A stretch of 64,000 nt of DNA from contig JAOALB010000012.1 in the NCBI GenBank assembly GCA_025331125.1, forward strand, positions 1-64,000. Reading direction: 5' to 3'. Of the stretch, positions 45,077 to 57,827 are shown in pieces. Position numbers and translations under genes: made by a program. Below the pieces are notes generated by a model. The model was not told where the DNA came from. It did no database searches and saw only the letters and a list, made by a program, of their open reading frames with translations. This DNA comes from Mycogone perniciosa (Eukaryota; Ascomycota; Sordariomycetes; Hypocreales; Hypocreaceae). How positions within the stretch are numbered: position 1 is the first letter of the stretch; each line of letters opens with the position of its first letter.

Positions 45077-47061
45077 GTTGAGGTGTTGTTTAGATGTGCT
45101 CAAGCGAATCTGATGGACCGATAATAGCACCTTTTCTTTTCAGTTTGGTTCGTCAATGTGTGAGCATTCAGCTGTGTCTTATAGATCCAGATTTGATATG
45201 CAGTCCTCCGTCGTCATATTACGTCGTTTGGTCGTGAAGTGGCAAGATGTGACGTGGAAAAATAAGCAAACACTCCACTCGGATTGCCAACTGATATCAT
45301 AGGTTTTGGTTTTTCTTGAAGTTGGCGCCTTGTTTGGTCAATGGTATGCGTTTTATGTTACTGGATAATTCTTGTATGGCTGAACATTGAAGGCAGCCTT
45401 GGTCTAGCGTAGGCATCAATCTGCTTCCATCTACGAAGTAATGCAGGTGGTTTACAGCGTGAACCCCACTAACCTCCACCTGCGGCACAGTCCCTGTACT
45501 TCGTATATGGAGCATAATTTCTAAGCCCCCTGTTATACGGAGCACTTCTAGTACTCTGCACGAACTAAACAGGATATGCATTTGTTCATCTCTTCTTATG
45601 CTTCGAGCTGCAAAGAGAACATGGTGGCTTGGCTTGATATTCGTTTATCTCGGCCACGTCAAGTAAGCTGACAATCACGACCACACACCCAACATCACAG
45701 CATCCGGAACCATAATCAAAGAAGAGCAACACGAAAGAGTCAGTGAGCCAATGCGGCCAGACCACGTCGTATTTACGGAGTGCGTGGGCTTAAAATACAT
45801 CTGTGCCTGCTGCCAATTGGCAGTCTGGTCCAAGCTTCGAGAGAAGTCAATGACTTGGAACCTGTAGATGCATCTCTCTGGCGGATAAGACGTGTGTTGA
45901 TGTTTGCTTATACTACTACGAGTACTCGTACGCCGACTTAGCACATAGCACTTATCAAGGCTTGCCCGATCTCTCCACTTTGCTAAAAATTCGAATTTGA
46001 TACAGGGATGATATTTTAATTAGAAGACTCACGCTCCATTTGGAGAATTCCGCAGCTTGACTGGGGTTTGTAATGTGGCAGACAAGGGTTTGGGACAGTG
46101 GTGAACTCTTGTCTCTCATTTATTGATTGCATTAACCTCAGACTTCCAAAACATTGCAAGATGCTAGATACTACTACTGGAACACCACATTCCGATAGAT
46201 CATAGAACAAAAACAAACACAAATACGAAGTACACGTCGATTGCAATGAAGAACCTAAATTATAAATTACAGCCACACCCGTTTCAATATAGTCCAGCTT
46301 TGCTCTATTTGCTGCGATTCACCATCTTCGTCTAGGGTAAGCCATGTGGATTTTCAGCTTGTCCATAACGGGGCAAAACTAAAGTGGTCTGAGCGGTGGG
46401 CTGCCCACTTGGCCACTTTAGTCAGGCTGGTCTGTCTGCATCTGCATGCACAAGCACAAGCCGCCCACTGGAAACCAGCCACCGCCTACAATCCCGCCCA
46501 GCCTTTCAACTTTCGTTTTTCCATCCACTGGCACAACAGAACAACCACCCAATCAACCCGCCGACCACATATTGACTCGCTCGCCTCGCCTTCGATACGT
46601 CGAAATCCTCACCAGAAACCCATCAATAGAACACCGAGCTACATCGCGCAGGAGCAAGCATATGGCGGTGGATCATACAGCAGCTTGATGTGCTGAGCAA
46701 AGAGCCCCATTCGACGACGACACGACGATTGACCCTGTGCGCACCTTAGCGACAACCGACATCGACATCGACCTCCTTACTACTCGTACCGCACGAAGAA
46801 ACCAACAGCTGAGCTCCTCTGGATTGCCATTCCCCCATCGCGCGAGAACCGTGTCCGTATTTTGAAATTGGGAATGCTAGCGTGTGTGCTGTATAGCCGG
46901 CATTGACGATTATGACTCCACCTAATTGACAACGCGTCGTAAACTTAACCGACCTCGAGGAACGCACCACGAACCTTGCGCTTCGCTGCTCTAGCGATCA
47001 CCATTCGACTGCTCACACCAATCACACGATACCCAGAAAAAAAGACCAGAAAACCACAAAA
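45077..47061. other. Long intergenic stretch, XRCC4 to BYR4
   Basis: Nearly 2 kb between divergent genes. TACGAAGTAC copies are at 45496 and 46224, with near copies at about 45534 and 45776. The last few hundred bases before 47062 are probably the BYR4 leader. No gene was supported. Confidence 0.5.
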
Positions 47062-50000
47062 ATGGAGACGCTACGACTGAAACCCCACCAACCGATGGAG
47101 AACGATATTGAGAATTGGGATGATGACGACTTTCTGGTGGAGGGCGATGAACTAAACCTTCGATCCTCCACAACAGCTCATAACGTACCACCGCGTAGAC
47201 GCGATTCCACTTCATCCCACGTCTCACTGCGCTCAGATATTGACTCGCCACATGGGGAAGAGCAGCACGTTCACATCCCCGGAGACGACGAAAGATCGAC
47301 AATGGCGGCCATAGCTGCTGCTGAAAGGGCCGGCATACCTTTACCGAAGAACGTACCATCCTCTGCCTTGACCGGAGGCACCATCAAGAGATTAGGAGGG
47401 AGGAAAATACGCAGGATTATTCAAGAAGATTGGGAGAATGATCTGGAGCTGCCAGATGCATCCCAAGGGCTCCAAATAAAGCTACAGAACCAGACTGAGT
47501 TTCCCGAGACTCTTCGACAAGTTAGTGGTGGCTCGTTGCAAGGTAGCCCAAAGAAAGCTACCAAGTTCACACCTATCATTAGTCAGAACAACCGAAGGAG
47601 CTCCACGCTGTCCAACATCAGCGCTTTATCATCAGCCCTCAGCTTGGACAAGTTTAGGGATACAGAAGACGACGATGACTTTTTTAGTGACGACGTAGAT
47701 ACAATCAAGGTGTGCAAAAGCCGCCAGCCGCCTCGACCCGTACCCTTCATTACACCCCCGACACCCCAAAAACCTGAGGAGCTAAAGGAACAAGATGATG
47801 ATTTCGAGAAGGACCTGGAACTCCCATCAGATGGGAAATTGAAGCTATCGACTAGGAGAGATATCCCAAAGACACCACAGTCGCAGTCTGACGACGTGGA
47901 CTGGGGTGAGGGCAGCAGCCTTGGCACCAGGTATGGTGGCACTCGTCGAGATGGAAGATCCAATCGGAGCTCCTCAGTCTCAGCTCTGAGTCCTAGCCTC
48001 TCAAGCTCCTTCACAGCAGAGAGCGAAGATGAGGCTTTTGATGGTTTGGTGCTGCCCCCTGGCCCAGTCAACTTCCAGGAGAGGCTTCAGCAACGGAAGA
48101 GAAGTCCCCAACCAGACCAGATCCCAGAGGAGCCTATCTCTCCAATTCCCCCTCAAAAACTTGCTCCTCCAGAGACAGAGCGACAAGACTTCCTTGAAGG
48201 CCTTGATATTGGAGATGGGGACGTTTTTGAATCGGGAAAGCTCACACTCCATCGAAACGTCAAAATCAGGGATAATCGATCAGATAGCCCAGCCCGTCCA
48301 AAGACAGCTGTATCTTTGACATTCTCTAATAAGCCCATGGTACCAAAAACCCGGATACCGCGGCTCAACCATGAGCGGTCCCACTCAACGTCTCTGGAGC
48401 CTGTCTCTGAGAGCGGCGGCCCCATACCTCAACGAATTCGCCGACCACCATCGCGTCTGGGTCATTCGGCCCAATCATCAGTCGCGAGTCTTCCAACGCC
48501 TACGACTCCTTCTTCCGGCCTATCCATGCCCCCAACTCCGCGCAGAGGGGAGATTACCGCCAGATCTTCTTTCTCTTCTCTCCGAGGTGAGCCGTCTACG
48601 ACAAGCGCACAGCTTCTTAGGCAGAAGCGTTCTTTGCCAGGAGTCAGGGCTCTGAACTCTCCCCCGAAGCCGTTGGCTTCAAGGCCTGATAGACCGCCCT
48701 CCAGAACGGATAGCAGCCGTCCCCAAGCGGGTATACGACCAAAGACTCCAGTGGAGCGCCATCGATCTGTCAACGAGAGCCCTGGGCAGACGAGGAAGAA
48801 CCCTTTGCCATTTTTACCTGCAGGGGCGTCTCAGGCACAGTCGCAGCATATAGCCTCCAAGGCTTTGAGACAGTTCCGTCGCCATGATTCTGATAACGCC
48901 ATAGATGCCCGACCTATCTCTCGGTCTTTCTCAAGAGCAGGTTTACGTTCCCCTAGTCCGCACCGGTATAAGGTTGCAGCGGATACGTGGGAGCGCTTGA
49001 GCAAGCCGAAGAACAAAAAACAGTTCGGTGATGGTCATGAGCTAGATGGCTTTGACGATCTACCGACATCAAAGGAGACGGAGAGTCGGTTCCTGAAGCA
49101 GCCCAGCACCAACGCTCCCAAGGCAACATTGCGCAGAATTACACAGACCATTCAACCAGACAGGACTATGACCCCCTCTCCGTGGAGTTCGCAAACACCG
49201 GGGAGAAATACGTATACCCCTAGCTTTGCGCGGGATACTGCAGCAAGCCGCATAGCACGTGAAACTTCTCTGGCACATCGAACACCAAGCGGTGGACATC
49301 TGGCATCTGTCTCGGTACAACGGGCTTCAACTCGAAGCAACCTTCATCAACAAGCCCATATGCCACAAACGACTCGATCCAAGAAATCCAAGCGCCCGCA
49401 GCAGCTGAAGCCACACCTCATCTCAAATCTGAGTGGCGGCAAGGAGTCCAAAGGTAGATTCCCGCCTTGGAACGAGAATCATTGATAACATAGCTAATTG
49501 TTTTCAGTGGTCAATGGGATGTTTTACAATGCCGAAACATATCGTTGGGAAGGAAATGAGAATGCGCTCAATGCTTTTGAAGCCGCTACCTCAACACCAT
49601 CGACGACTTCTGTCCCCCCTCATGTGACTCGAGATAAAGAGATGATGACACCACGCCCTGCTCTGATTACCAACATTAGTGCAACTAAAGGGGTGCAAGT
49701 TGTGGGCGGCATGGTGTTTGATCCTCAAAACATGTGCTGGTTGAAGCTGGGGGCCCAGAACATGTCCAAGTCTGAAGCTACTGATAGCTTGGATGGCTTC
49801 AACGCCTTTGATGAAGAGGAAGATGTTTTCAAGGACATTCCAGATCTGGAGGATAACCCCGTGGAAGACGACCGCGAAGGCCGCACCAGCGACATTAAAG
49901 ATGACTGGCTGGTGGGAGAGGAGTTCGATGTCGGACCTGAATTCATTCGAAGACAACGTGAAGAGGAAGAACGGTGGCGAAAGAAATGCGAGAAATGGGT

Positions 50001-50103
50001 GGACCGGGGCCCGCGAGATCGCGATGCCTGGAGATGGACAATTCGCGAGCTCGTTTCCCAGTTCGACGAACTGGCAATGTCGAGCTCCGACCAGCGGAGT
50101 TGA
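47062..50103 (+). CDS. BYR4: Byr4/Bfa1-type cytokinesis regulator
   Basis: Two exons, 47062-49453 and 49508-50103, with a 54-nt intron, give 995 residues. Byr4 (Bfa1 in budding yeast) works with Cdc16/Bub2 as the two-part GAP for the GTPase Spg1/Tem1 at the spindle pole body and so restrains the septation/mitotic exit network. The N-terminus has the acidic block NDIENWDDDDFLVEGDEL, and a second acidic block DDDDFFSDDVDT comes near residue 210. The middle is Ser/Pro-rich with many S/T-P sites, as in a cell-cycle kinase target. The C-terminal part has the conserved blocks VVNGMFYNAETYRWEGNENA, VVGGMVFDPQNMCWLKL and GPEFIRRQREEEERWRKKCE. The first block spans the intron, which supports the splice. 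Confidence 0.9.
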
Positions 50104-50838
50104 TGCCACCGAGCTTCCTAGACCTTTGAGGGGCTTGCTATGATTATTTCGATTTTAATGCTTCGCGTTTATGGTGGGGAACTGCCTTTTTGGCATGCAG
50201 TTGCCCTGTACTAATAGGGCCATTGGGCGACGCCTGGAAGGGCTTATAGGGGAGTTGTTGTCAATTGGTTGTGTTTGTTTGATTTCTGGTTGGAGGAGGA
50301 TTTGTTTGGCTCATGAGACGACATCGTCGGGGTTTGACGATGTGTTTATGACTCGGCGTATTTGGGACATTGATAGAGAAAACGGCTACGGTGCGCGAAG
50401 CACTGGGAGGGTAACGACGAGATGACAGAAATGCGACATGATCTGTATATGAATATCATTAGTACGGCGTTGGAAGAGATGTTTGTTTGCAGGTTTGATT
50501 CTGTGATCTCTAAGTACGAAGTAAAGTGGTTCGCCATTTAGGTGCAAGCAATAGTGGGGTCCTTTGTCGATCAACAACCCCACGTGATTGCGTCTCTCAA
50601 CTCCCCATCAGCTCGTCACCAACGAAGCTGAGGCAGCACTGCATTGAGCTTCACGGTCAACAGAGCATTTTGCAAGGCCTTTCTTCAAGAACCCGCGTAG
50701 GATATCGTCCGTGCGATTCTCAAAGCCACCGAATATCATCAGCAAAAGCTCTCGGATTTCACTCAAGAACCTCTGACAAAGCGACATCACCCCACCTCGA
50801 GTTGAAGCACCCACGGCATCACGACTAAATCCTCCAAG
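50104..50838. other. BYR4 to GET5 intergenic
   Basis: It should hold the BYR4 3' region and the GET5 promoter. A partial element copy TACGAAGTAA is at about 50515. No gene seen. Confidence 0.5.
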
Positions 50839-51514
50839 ATGGCCGAAGTCGCTTTCGCAAAGACGTTTCTCACGTCGCTCGACTCACGGCCTATCAAGCT
50901 ATCTCCCGATCATGTCGAGGACCCCAAAAACTTTCCCTCACGCCCACCCGTACGCCTCCCCCTCTCCTCTCCACCACGAGAAGTAACCCTACTAATATGA
51001 AGCTTCACAGTACATCCTCCCTCGCATGCCCACCCCCATGAGCAAGCCCTCCTCCCGCACCGCCCCAGGCCAGGAGCGCAGTCTCACCGTCACGCTCAAG
51101 TCCCTGCGGAACCCACCCCTCGACATCAAGCTCTCTAGCCAGCTGCCCAACACATCCATCCTGGACATCAAAGCCGCTGTGTCGAGCCAGACCAGGATAC
51201 CGGTTGAGAAGATGAAGGTGCTGCACAACAAGCGACCCGTGCAGGATAGCAAAGTCCTCAAGGAGCTGGTCGGCGAGACGGATACGACGATTGAGTTCTC
51301 TGTTATGGTGATTGGTGGTGCGGCGGCGATTTTGCCGGAGAAGACTACGGAGGAGGGGGAGACGAGTGGAGGAGTGGATGCCGAGTTGAAGTCTGATGCC
51401 TTCTGGGCTGATCTTAATGGCTTCCTGACGCAGCGGCTCAAGAGCCAGACTAAGGCTGAGGAGCTGTCGAGTCTATTCAAGTCTAGTTGGCAAGCAAGCA
51501 GATCAAGCTCATGA
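50839..51514 (+). CDS. GET5: GET pathway ubiquitin-like protein Get5/Mdy2
   Basis: Two exons, 50839-50949 and 51011-51514, with a 61-nt intron, give 204 residues (yeast Get5 has 212). The N-terminus (MAEVAFAKTFLTSLDSRPIK) is the helical Get4-binding part. A ubiquitin-like domain follows at about residues 62-130 (LTVTLKSLRNPPLDIKLSSQ, VEKMKVLHNKRPVQDSKVL). The C-terminal helix DAFWADLNGFLTQRLKSQTK is the homodimerisation domain. Get5 bridges Get4 and Sgt2 and helps pass tail-anchored proteins to Get3 in the cytosol. All three parts are present in the usual order, so the gene looks intact. Confidence 0.88.
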
Positions 51515-51848
51515 TACGACCAAGTAAATAATAATATCATTCTCCTTCTCTCTGTCTCCCTTCTAGCAGCATATTTCATTTCATCCATGCAGCACTTAAA
51601 AATCACCGGTGCGTTTGTTCTTCTCACATCCAGTAAAATGATGTCGTTTCTCTTTTTGTTCCTTTGATACGGTATATCATCAGCGCTAGCATATCTGGAA
51701 AATCCATGCCTTTCCACCGAGGATAAATAAATGGGCCCCCATTCGAACGGGAAGGGAACACGGGCGATGGCGGCCCCCTCCCCGTCCCCTTGTTTGCTCT
51801 TTTTGCGGTTATCCCTACATGGAATGAAAATTATGGGGTCGCGACCGT
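51515..51848. other. Convergent intergenic stretch, GET5 to cofilin
   Basis: A 334-base gap holding the two 3' untranslated regions. Nothing else is seen. Confidence 0.55.
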
Positions 51849-52773
51849 TTATGCGTTCATCTTGGCGAGGACGGCAGCATGGATGGAGTCGTACTCGAGG
51901 TCATCCGAGTCGTTGGCCTGAATCTCATATGCGAAGCCCTCCAGAGATCGCTTGAGGGCCTCCTTGGAGGCGGCGTAGATCATCTTGGGCTGTGATTTGG
52001 ATGTTAGTCAGTCGAAAAAACGAGGGGGCTCAAGGTGGTTGTCGGGTGGTTCGTCTACGCACATGAACACCGGCGTCATCGGGAGACCAGGCGATGAGGA
52101 TAATCTTGTTTCTGGAGAAGATCTGTTAACGACGAATGGTGCTTTTGGTGAGCGATGAGGCGTGTACATACACATCTCGGCCATCGAACTTGAAGCCGAA
52201 GTCGTAGACAGCGTACCGGGGACCCTTGCCAACGGCGCCCTAGTGTAACCCCTCTATTAGCTTCGTCATGATGGCTGGGGTTGGTAGGTGAGACAAACCG
52301 ACTTGCTCTTGGCGGTAGCGCTGAGGAGCTTCTGGCGGAAGTTCTCCCAGTCATTGTCCGGTTCGGCGTGCTCGACCTCGATGTGCGAGTAGTCATCGGA
52401 CAGCTTGAAGATGACGTATCTCAGGAGTCGGTTCTTGTCATTGCTTCGCTTGAGCTTCTGGAACTCCTCCGAGACCTTCGGCGAAACCTTTGCTCTAAAA
52501 AGGGAAGCTTGTTATTAGTCATTGTCATTGTCTTTGTTTCACACGTTGGTTTTCTTCTTCTCCTCTAGCGAGCAAGCAAGCAAGCAGGCAAGAGCTCCGT
52601 TGTCATCCGCATCTCGGCCGTCAAGACAGCTGACAAGGGGGACCCACGCAGGGGGCAATGAGTGGAAAACACGGCGAGGAGGACAAACCCGGATTGAGAC
52701 TATGGACGCGGTCCAAGGTGTCAGTGTTTGAAGCGTCTACGACTGCAAAGCTCAGGAGGGGGGAACTCACCAT
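51849..52773 (-). CDS. COF1: Cofilin/ADF actin-severing protein
   Basis: Five exons: 52773-52771 (ATG alone), about 52487-52299, 52239-52172, 52111-52063 and 51989-51849, giving about 149 residues. The last four exons are sure: they encode KLKRSNDKNRLLRYVIFKLS, EVEHAEPDNDWENFRQKLL, GKGPRYAVYDFGFKF and NKIILIAWSPDD followed by PKMIYAASKEALKRSLEGFA, the actin-binding helix of ADF/cofilin. The first junction is less sure. The 283-nt first intron has a clear donor (ATG then GTGAGT) and a branch CTAATAAC. The nearest acceptor TTTTTAG would break the frame; the AG eight bases on (giving MVSPKVSEEF) keeps it. Cofilin severs and recycles actin filaments in the cytoplasm, and an early long intron is common in fungal cofilin genes. 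Confidence 0.88.
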
Positions 52774-53558
52774 GGTTGCGATCGGTCGTGTCTAAAAAGG
52801 AGGGGTGATGACGGGAGAATGGGCTGAGACACAACTCCTGAGTTAGCAATGAGGGAGATATCGTTCAAAGCGCGTTTGCAAGCTGCACCAGAGCAACAAG
52901 GCAGCACAGAGGGAGAGCGGAAGCAACTACTAACAAAAAGGCGTGTGTGTGATACGGCAACGTCCAGCGGTTGCGATGCAAGAAAGCAACAAAGATGGCT
53001 CAGTCTAGCAGAGGCGAGGCAAGGCGAGGCAAGGCGAGGCGGGGTGCTTTTTGTCGAGAAGGGCGAAAAGCTGCCTCTCGAATCTCCGTCCACGTCTTCC
53101 GGGTGGGGTCGATCCACTGGGGAGATACCAAGCTTGCACGTGACTGACCATCTCTCCCCTCTGATACGATACGCTATGGTGTCATTGATGGGGGTCTTCT
53201 CCAAGGCATCAACTTTGGAGGACCTCCAGCAACGTTAACTGGCTGCCTCAAGGCAACAAACATTGGTCATCATCCACCTGCCTGGTGAAAACGTGTCAAT
53301 CCTTATTTATTATTCTTTTTTTTCTTCCAGTTGTTGTACATGGCCAGTGTGCTACTATACAGTACATGAGCGTCTGGCTTTTTGCTTGGACATCTTCAGC
53401 TTCCGCGAAGATCATGAGTCAAGCATAAGGGAGGGACATAGAGAGATAGACAGAATAGAGAGAGAGGGGAGATTCGTCGGCCACATGAACCATCCTTCTA
53501 GTAAAAACACCGAATCCATGCCCAGTCATTTTTTGTTTTATACAACGTCGTAATCATC
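52774..53558. promoter_or_regulatory. Cofilin promoter region with short tandem repeat
   Basis: These 785 bases lie upstream of cofilin and downstream of HSP60, both on the minus strand. They hold the cofilin promoter and the HSP60 3' untranslated region. A 10-bp tandem repeat is at 53011-53040 and a purine-rich run GGGAGGGACATAGAGAGATA lies near 53430. Confidence 0.5.
53011..53040. repeat. 10-bp tandem repeat AAGGCGAGGC x3
   Basis: Three adjacent copies (the first starts GA instead of AA), about 240 bases upstream of the cofilin start codon. Confidence 0.9.
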
Positions 53559-55424
53559 TTACATCATGCCGCCCATTCCTCCCATGCCACCCATGCCGCC
53601 CATGGGAGGGCCAGACTTCTCCTCAGCGGCCTCAACAATAGCCACCTCGGTCGTACCCAGCAATGAGGCAACACCGCTAGCGTCGATAAGACCAGTGCGG
53701 ACAACCTTGAGCGGGTCAAGGATACCGGCCTGGATCATGTCGACGTACTCACCCTTGGAGCTGTCGAAGCCCTTGTTGAAGTCGGTGGCGAACTCATCAG
53801 TGAGCTTGCCAACAACAACGGAGCCCTCCAAGCCAGCGTTCTCGATAATGGTCCGGGCAGGTCGGGTGATGGCGTTCTTGACAATGGTGATGCCGAGCTG
53901 CTGGTCGAAGTTGGCAGCCTTGACATCGTTAAGAGCCTGGGAAGAGGCCTTGATCAGGGCAGTACCACCACCAGGCAGGATACCCTCCTCAACGGCAGCA
54001 CGGGTAGCGTTCAAAGCATCGACGAATCGGTCCTTCTTCTCGCCGACTTCAACCTCGGAAGAGCCGCCAACCTTGATGACAGCGACACCACCAGACAGCT
54101 TAGCCAGACGCTCCTGAAGCTTCTCCTTCTCGTACTCAGAGGTGGTGGGGTCAGCAATGACGCCACGGATCTGCTCGCATCGCTGGGCAATAGAGTCCTT
54201 GCTGCCTTCACCGTTAAGAATGATGGTGTCCTCCTTGGTGATGGTGATGGAGCCGGTGGATCCGAGCATGTCGGGGGTAGCCTTCTCAAGCTTAATGTCA
54301 AGCTCGTCGCTGAAAACAGTGCCGTTGGTCAGGACACCAAGATCACCGAGGATGGACTTTCGGTTGTCACCGAATCCGGGAGCCTTGACAGCGGCAACCT
54401 GGAGCTGACCTCGGAGCTTGTTCAGAATGCAGACAGCGAGAGCCTCACCGTCAATGTCCTCAGCAATGATAACAAGAGGTCGGCGCAGCTGAGTGGAGGC
54501 CTCGAGAGCGGGGATGATGTCCTGGACGGCAGAGATCTTCCTCTCGGAGAGGAGGATCAAAGGGTTCTCGAATTCGACCTTGCCAGACTTGGCATCGGTG
54601 ATGAAGTAGGGAGAAACATAGCCACGGTCGAATCGCATACCCTCAGTGACCTCAAGCTCGTCATGAAGGGTCTTGCCCTCCTTGACGGTGATGACACCCT
54701 CCTTTCCGACCTTCTCCATGGCGTTGGCAATCATCTTGCCAACATGGTGGTCGCCGTTGGCGCTGATGGTGGCGACTTGAGCAATCTCCTCGCTGGTCGT
54801 GATGTCCCGGGTGTTCTTCTGGAGGAAATCCACTACGGCTTCAACAGCGGCCTGGATACCTCGTCGCAGGTCCATCGGGTTGCAGCCGGCAGCAACATTC
54901 TTGACAGTCTCGGAGAAGATGGCGCGGCCCAGAACGGTGGCAGTGGTGGTACCGTCACCAGCGACCTCGTTGGTCTTGGAGGCGACATCTTGTAATAACT
55001 TGGCACCAAGGTTCTCGAACTTGTCCTTCAAGGTGACGGCCTTTGCGACCGTTACACCATCTGAGGGGACGATTTAGCAACACAACAGTACAACAAATGA
55101 TCTCTTCCAACCTACCCTTGGTGATCTTGGGGGAGCCGAAGCTGGACTCGATCAGGACATTTCGGCCCTTGGGTCCGAGAGTTGTGGCAACAGCCCTGGC
55201 CAGAGTGTCGACACCAGCCAGAAGAGCGGCGCGGCCCTCAACACCAAACTTCAGTTCCTATTTTCAAGACGTTAGCGCATTCGATCGAGTCTTCATCATT
55301 CCAGCTCAATTGGTCGTCTCACCTTGTGCGCAAACCGCAACTGTTGGCCGAGGCTGGCGCCGGATCGGTACTTGTAAGCGGACAGAGCCGAGGCCCTGGC
55401 GCGGGAGCTCAATGCGCGCTGCAT
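53559..55424 (-). CDS. HSP60: Mitochondrial chaperonin Hsp60
   Basis: Three exons, 55424-55323, 55257-55116 and 55060-53559, with introns of 65 and 55 nt, give 581 residues. This is the group I chaperonin of the mitochondrial matrix, which folds imported proteins with Hsp10. The presequence MQRALSSRARASALSAYKYR is basic and without acidic residues. Conserved pieces are ATTLGPKGRNVLIESSFGSP, NEVAGDGTTTATVL (ATP site), and GVAVIKVGGSSEVEVGEKKD. The C-terminus is the typical GGM repeat (MGGMGGMGGMGGMM). The second intron splits the Asp codon of DGVTVAK. No clear array of heat-shock elements was recognised by eye in the upstream bases. Confidence 0.98.
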
Positions 55425-56370
55425 TTTGTCTGGATCGAAGGAGAATAAAGGGTATCACAAGGCGGAAAAGGGAGAAAAGAGACCGTGCCCGCTTCACAAG
55501 CTCTTCGGGGAGTTGAAGAAAAAGATGGCAGATGAGGTGGTTCGGAATGGCAATTGGAGAGAGCTTGCGGCGCCCCAAAAAAATTGTCGCGGACTATCGG
55601 TTAAACATGGGGACTCAGTGCCGAGCCAACCCGAGAATGGGTTAGTGTCACCTTGAGAGCTTTTCTACCCTCTTCCAGCCGAATCTGTGGAGAGGTTTGT
55701 TCCATTACTATTAGAGCGAAGTGGACTCTGGGTATTCCGCTGTTGATGATGATAGTGGAATTGAATTATTAATACTTCCGTGGTTTATTTTTATCGTTTT
55801 ACGACACTCTGTTCTAATACTTCACTGTGTGCACAATTACCGAGAATGGTTTGGTGAGAGTGAATTCATCTAGGCGTTCAGCTAATAGAGCCGAACACAA
55901 ATTTAGCACAACCTCCTTCCTGTGCCATGCATGTCGCAAGAGTCATGCCTTGAATTCCTCCATTGCCTGATATCTGCAATTATCAACTCGTCTTTGTACT
56001 GTTGTACACATAAAAGAAGCCAGTTCGTTATCTACTTATCCTCGGGGCCTGTCCTCCGCCCATACCTCGAGTTCATTGTGCCCAGGACTGTAAAAGGCCA
56101 TCTGCCTTTGTCCTGAATCTCAACCGGTAAATGCGGGAGTTCAAATCAGTATCAATGCACATAGAAGAAACAAAGCAACGTCTCAAAAACCGTTGCTGAA
56201 AACAATGAAAGACAGAAACCAGTTGTTCGAACGTTTGTCGAATCAATATTGCTCACGAGGAAGGCTTCCCTCCACCACATGATAAGAAAAAAACAAGAAG
56301 TAATATAAGTTACCAGGCACCATCTTCATAAACATGTGTGACGAATAGGTCGAGTTCCGAGTCGTCGAAT
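55425..56370. other. Intergenic, HSP60 upstream
   Basis: It holds the HSP60 promoter and leader and the 3' region of the next minus-strand gene. No gene or repeat was supported. Confidence 0.5.
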
Positions 56371-57827
56371 TCAGTTGCTGGCACGTAACTCAGGGTTGAT
56401 GGTCCCATCTTCAGAAAGGTTCCGACCATCAGCTGCTTGTCGCTTTGGGGAGCTCGCATTACTCACTGGGAGCCCCTCCACACAAACTCTCTTGGCGCCC
56501 TCAGGCTCCGGCTTCAGTATCTCATGCTTCTCGGTGGGTGGCATAGCCTTGGGTTGAGTGGGCGTCGTCTCTTGATCCTTGGGTGTCGACGGGGCCCTGG
56601 TATCCCGTCTATCAAAACCGTGATATGGAGTCCGAGGAGGCATCGAGGGATCCATAGGGTGATGGGGGTAGTCATGGGGGCCATGTGGACCAACACCGTA
56701 AAAGCCTGGATGGAAAATTCCATCATGAGGGGGATGATGATAGTAGGGGTATCCTCGGAAACGAGAGTCGATGGGTTCATGCAGAGCGGCACGGCGTTTA
56801 ACACCATGTCGTCCTTCCGAATACCCGCCGTGCGTAAATAGGGGTCTTTCATCGAATGGATAGTATTCATCTGCAGTGTCATACCAGGTTGGACCACGGG
56901 GAGTTGCGAAGATATTTGCGTCTTGAGGTGGTGTGACCTATTCTCTGTTAATACTTTGCCAACGAAGGGATGATAGGAGCAACTTACTTCATTGTTGCCA
57001 GGAGTGAAGCTCGGGTTGGCAATGCCATTGCGGCTGGTAGCGTTGGGGACTGGCCGCATGTTGTACTGCGGGATACCGATGGGACCTCGGGGCACTCGCC
57101 GAATGGGCGTCGGCGTGTCCGGAATTTCAACATCCTCCTCAGAAGGAGCAGCATCCATCTCGTTGTAAGCCTGTTGCTCTTCATCATTATCATCAAACGA
57201 ACCCGGAAGGTTGTGTCTAGGATCCTCCCATTTTTCATCGAACTTGACAGCACGGGTGGTCTCTTGGTCATCACCATCTGGTTCCTTTCGAACGTATCCT
57301 CGGATGTTGGGGTCAGCCTGTGATCCGGACGAGGACGACTTTTGTGCAACCGGAGGGACCAAGTGTCCTTCGGAGAGGAGCTCCTTGCGAAGTCGATTGA
57401 CGTGCTGCATCACCGCTGCACCCGAGGAACCAGGGTGAAGTCGATGTGCGATGGCGTCCCAAGGAATGTTGATCCTGTGGCGAGAGCATTCGTAGTGAAT
57501 ATGGAGAAGGAGTTTCTCCGCCATGCGTGGACCTGGTAGAAGAAGATTGGTATTGGTGAATTGAACACCATGAACAAACTTGGGAGAGTTGAACTTACGA
57601 CCCCACATGATGAGGCTGCGTCCTGGCAATCTACCATTTCCCTTGCGTTGCTCCTCAGTAGGGAGGCGATGACTGTAGGTGGCATCTCGTGGCGTCTCCT
57701 TTTTCTCAGGGCTTCCAGTGCCAGCCGATGAGGCTGGAGACTGTTCGACCTTGAGAGTCTTGGAGGGGGAATGCCGGTCTTTGGCTGGGGAGCGTCCCTT
57801 TTTGGACGGCGTCTTGATAGAACCCAT
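56371..57827 (-). CDS. Putative Myb/HTH-type nuclear protein
   Basis: Three exons, 57827-57599, 57532-56988 and 56937-56371, with introns of 66 and 50 nt, give 446 residues. The N-terminus is basic and Ser/Pro-rich (SIKTPSKKGRSPAKDRHSPS). Residues about 75-135 form a compact helical domain: RPRMAEKLLLHIHYECSRHR, NIPWDAIAHRLHPGSSGAAV, MQHVNRLRKELL. The IPWD(A/E)(I/V)A....QH....LR pattern resembles the Myb-like domain found in many fungal nuclear proteins. An acidic region and a His/Pro/Tyr-rich region (YPYYHHPPHDGIFHPGFYGV) follow. No target is known to me. A leader intron is likely at 58037-57865 (GTAAGT donor, ACTAAC branch). Confidence 0.75.

Noticed and set aside
53566..54117. Long antisense open frame over HSP60
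   Set aside because: It is a codon-bias shadow of the strongly expressed HSP60 gene and has no domain.
55425..55700. Heat-shock elements upstream of HSP60
   Set aside because: Single GAA and TTC units are present but no clean nGAAnnTTCnnGAAn array was seen.
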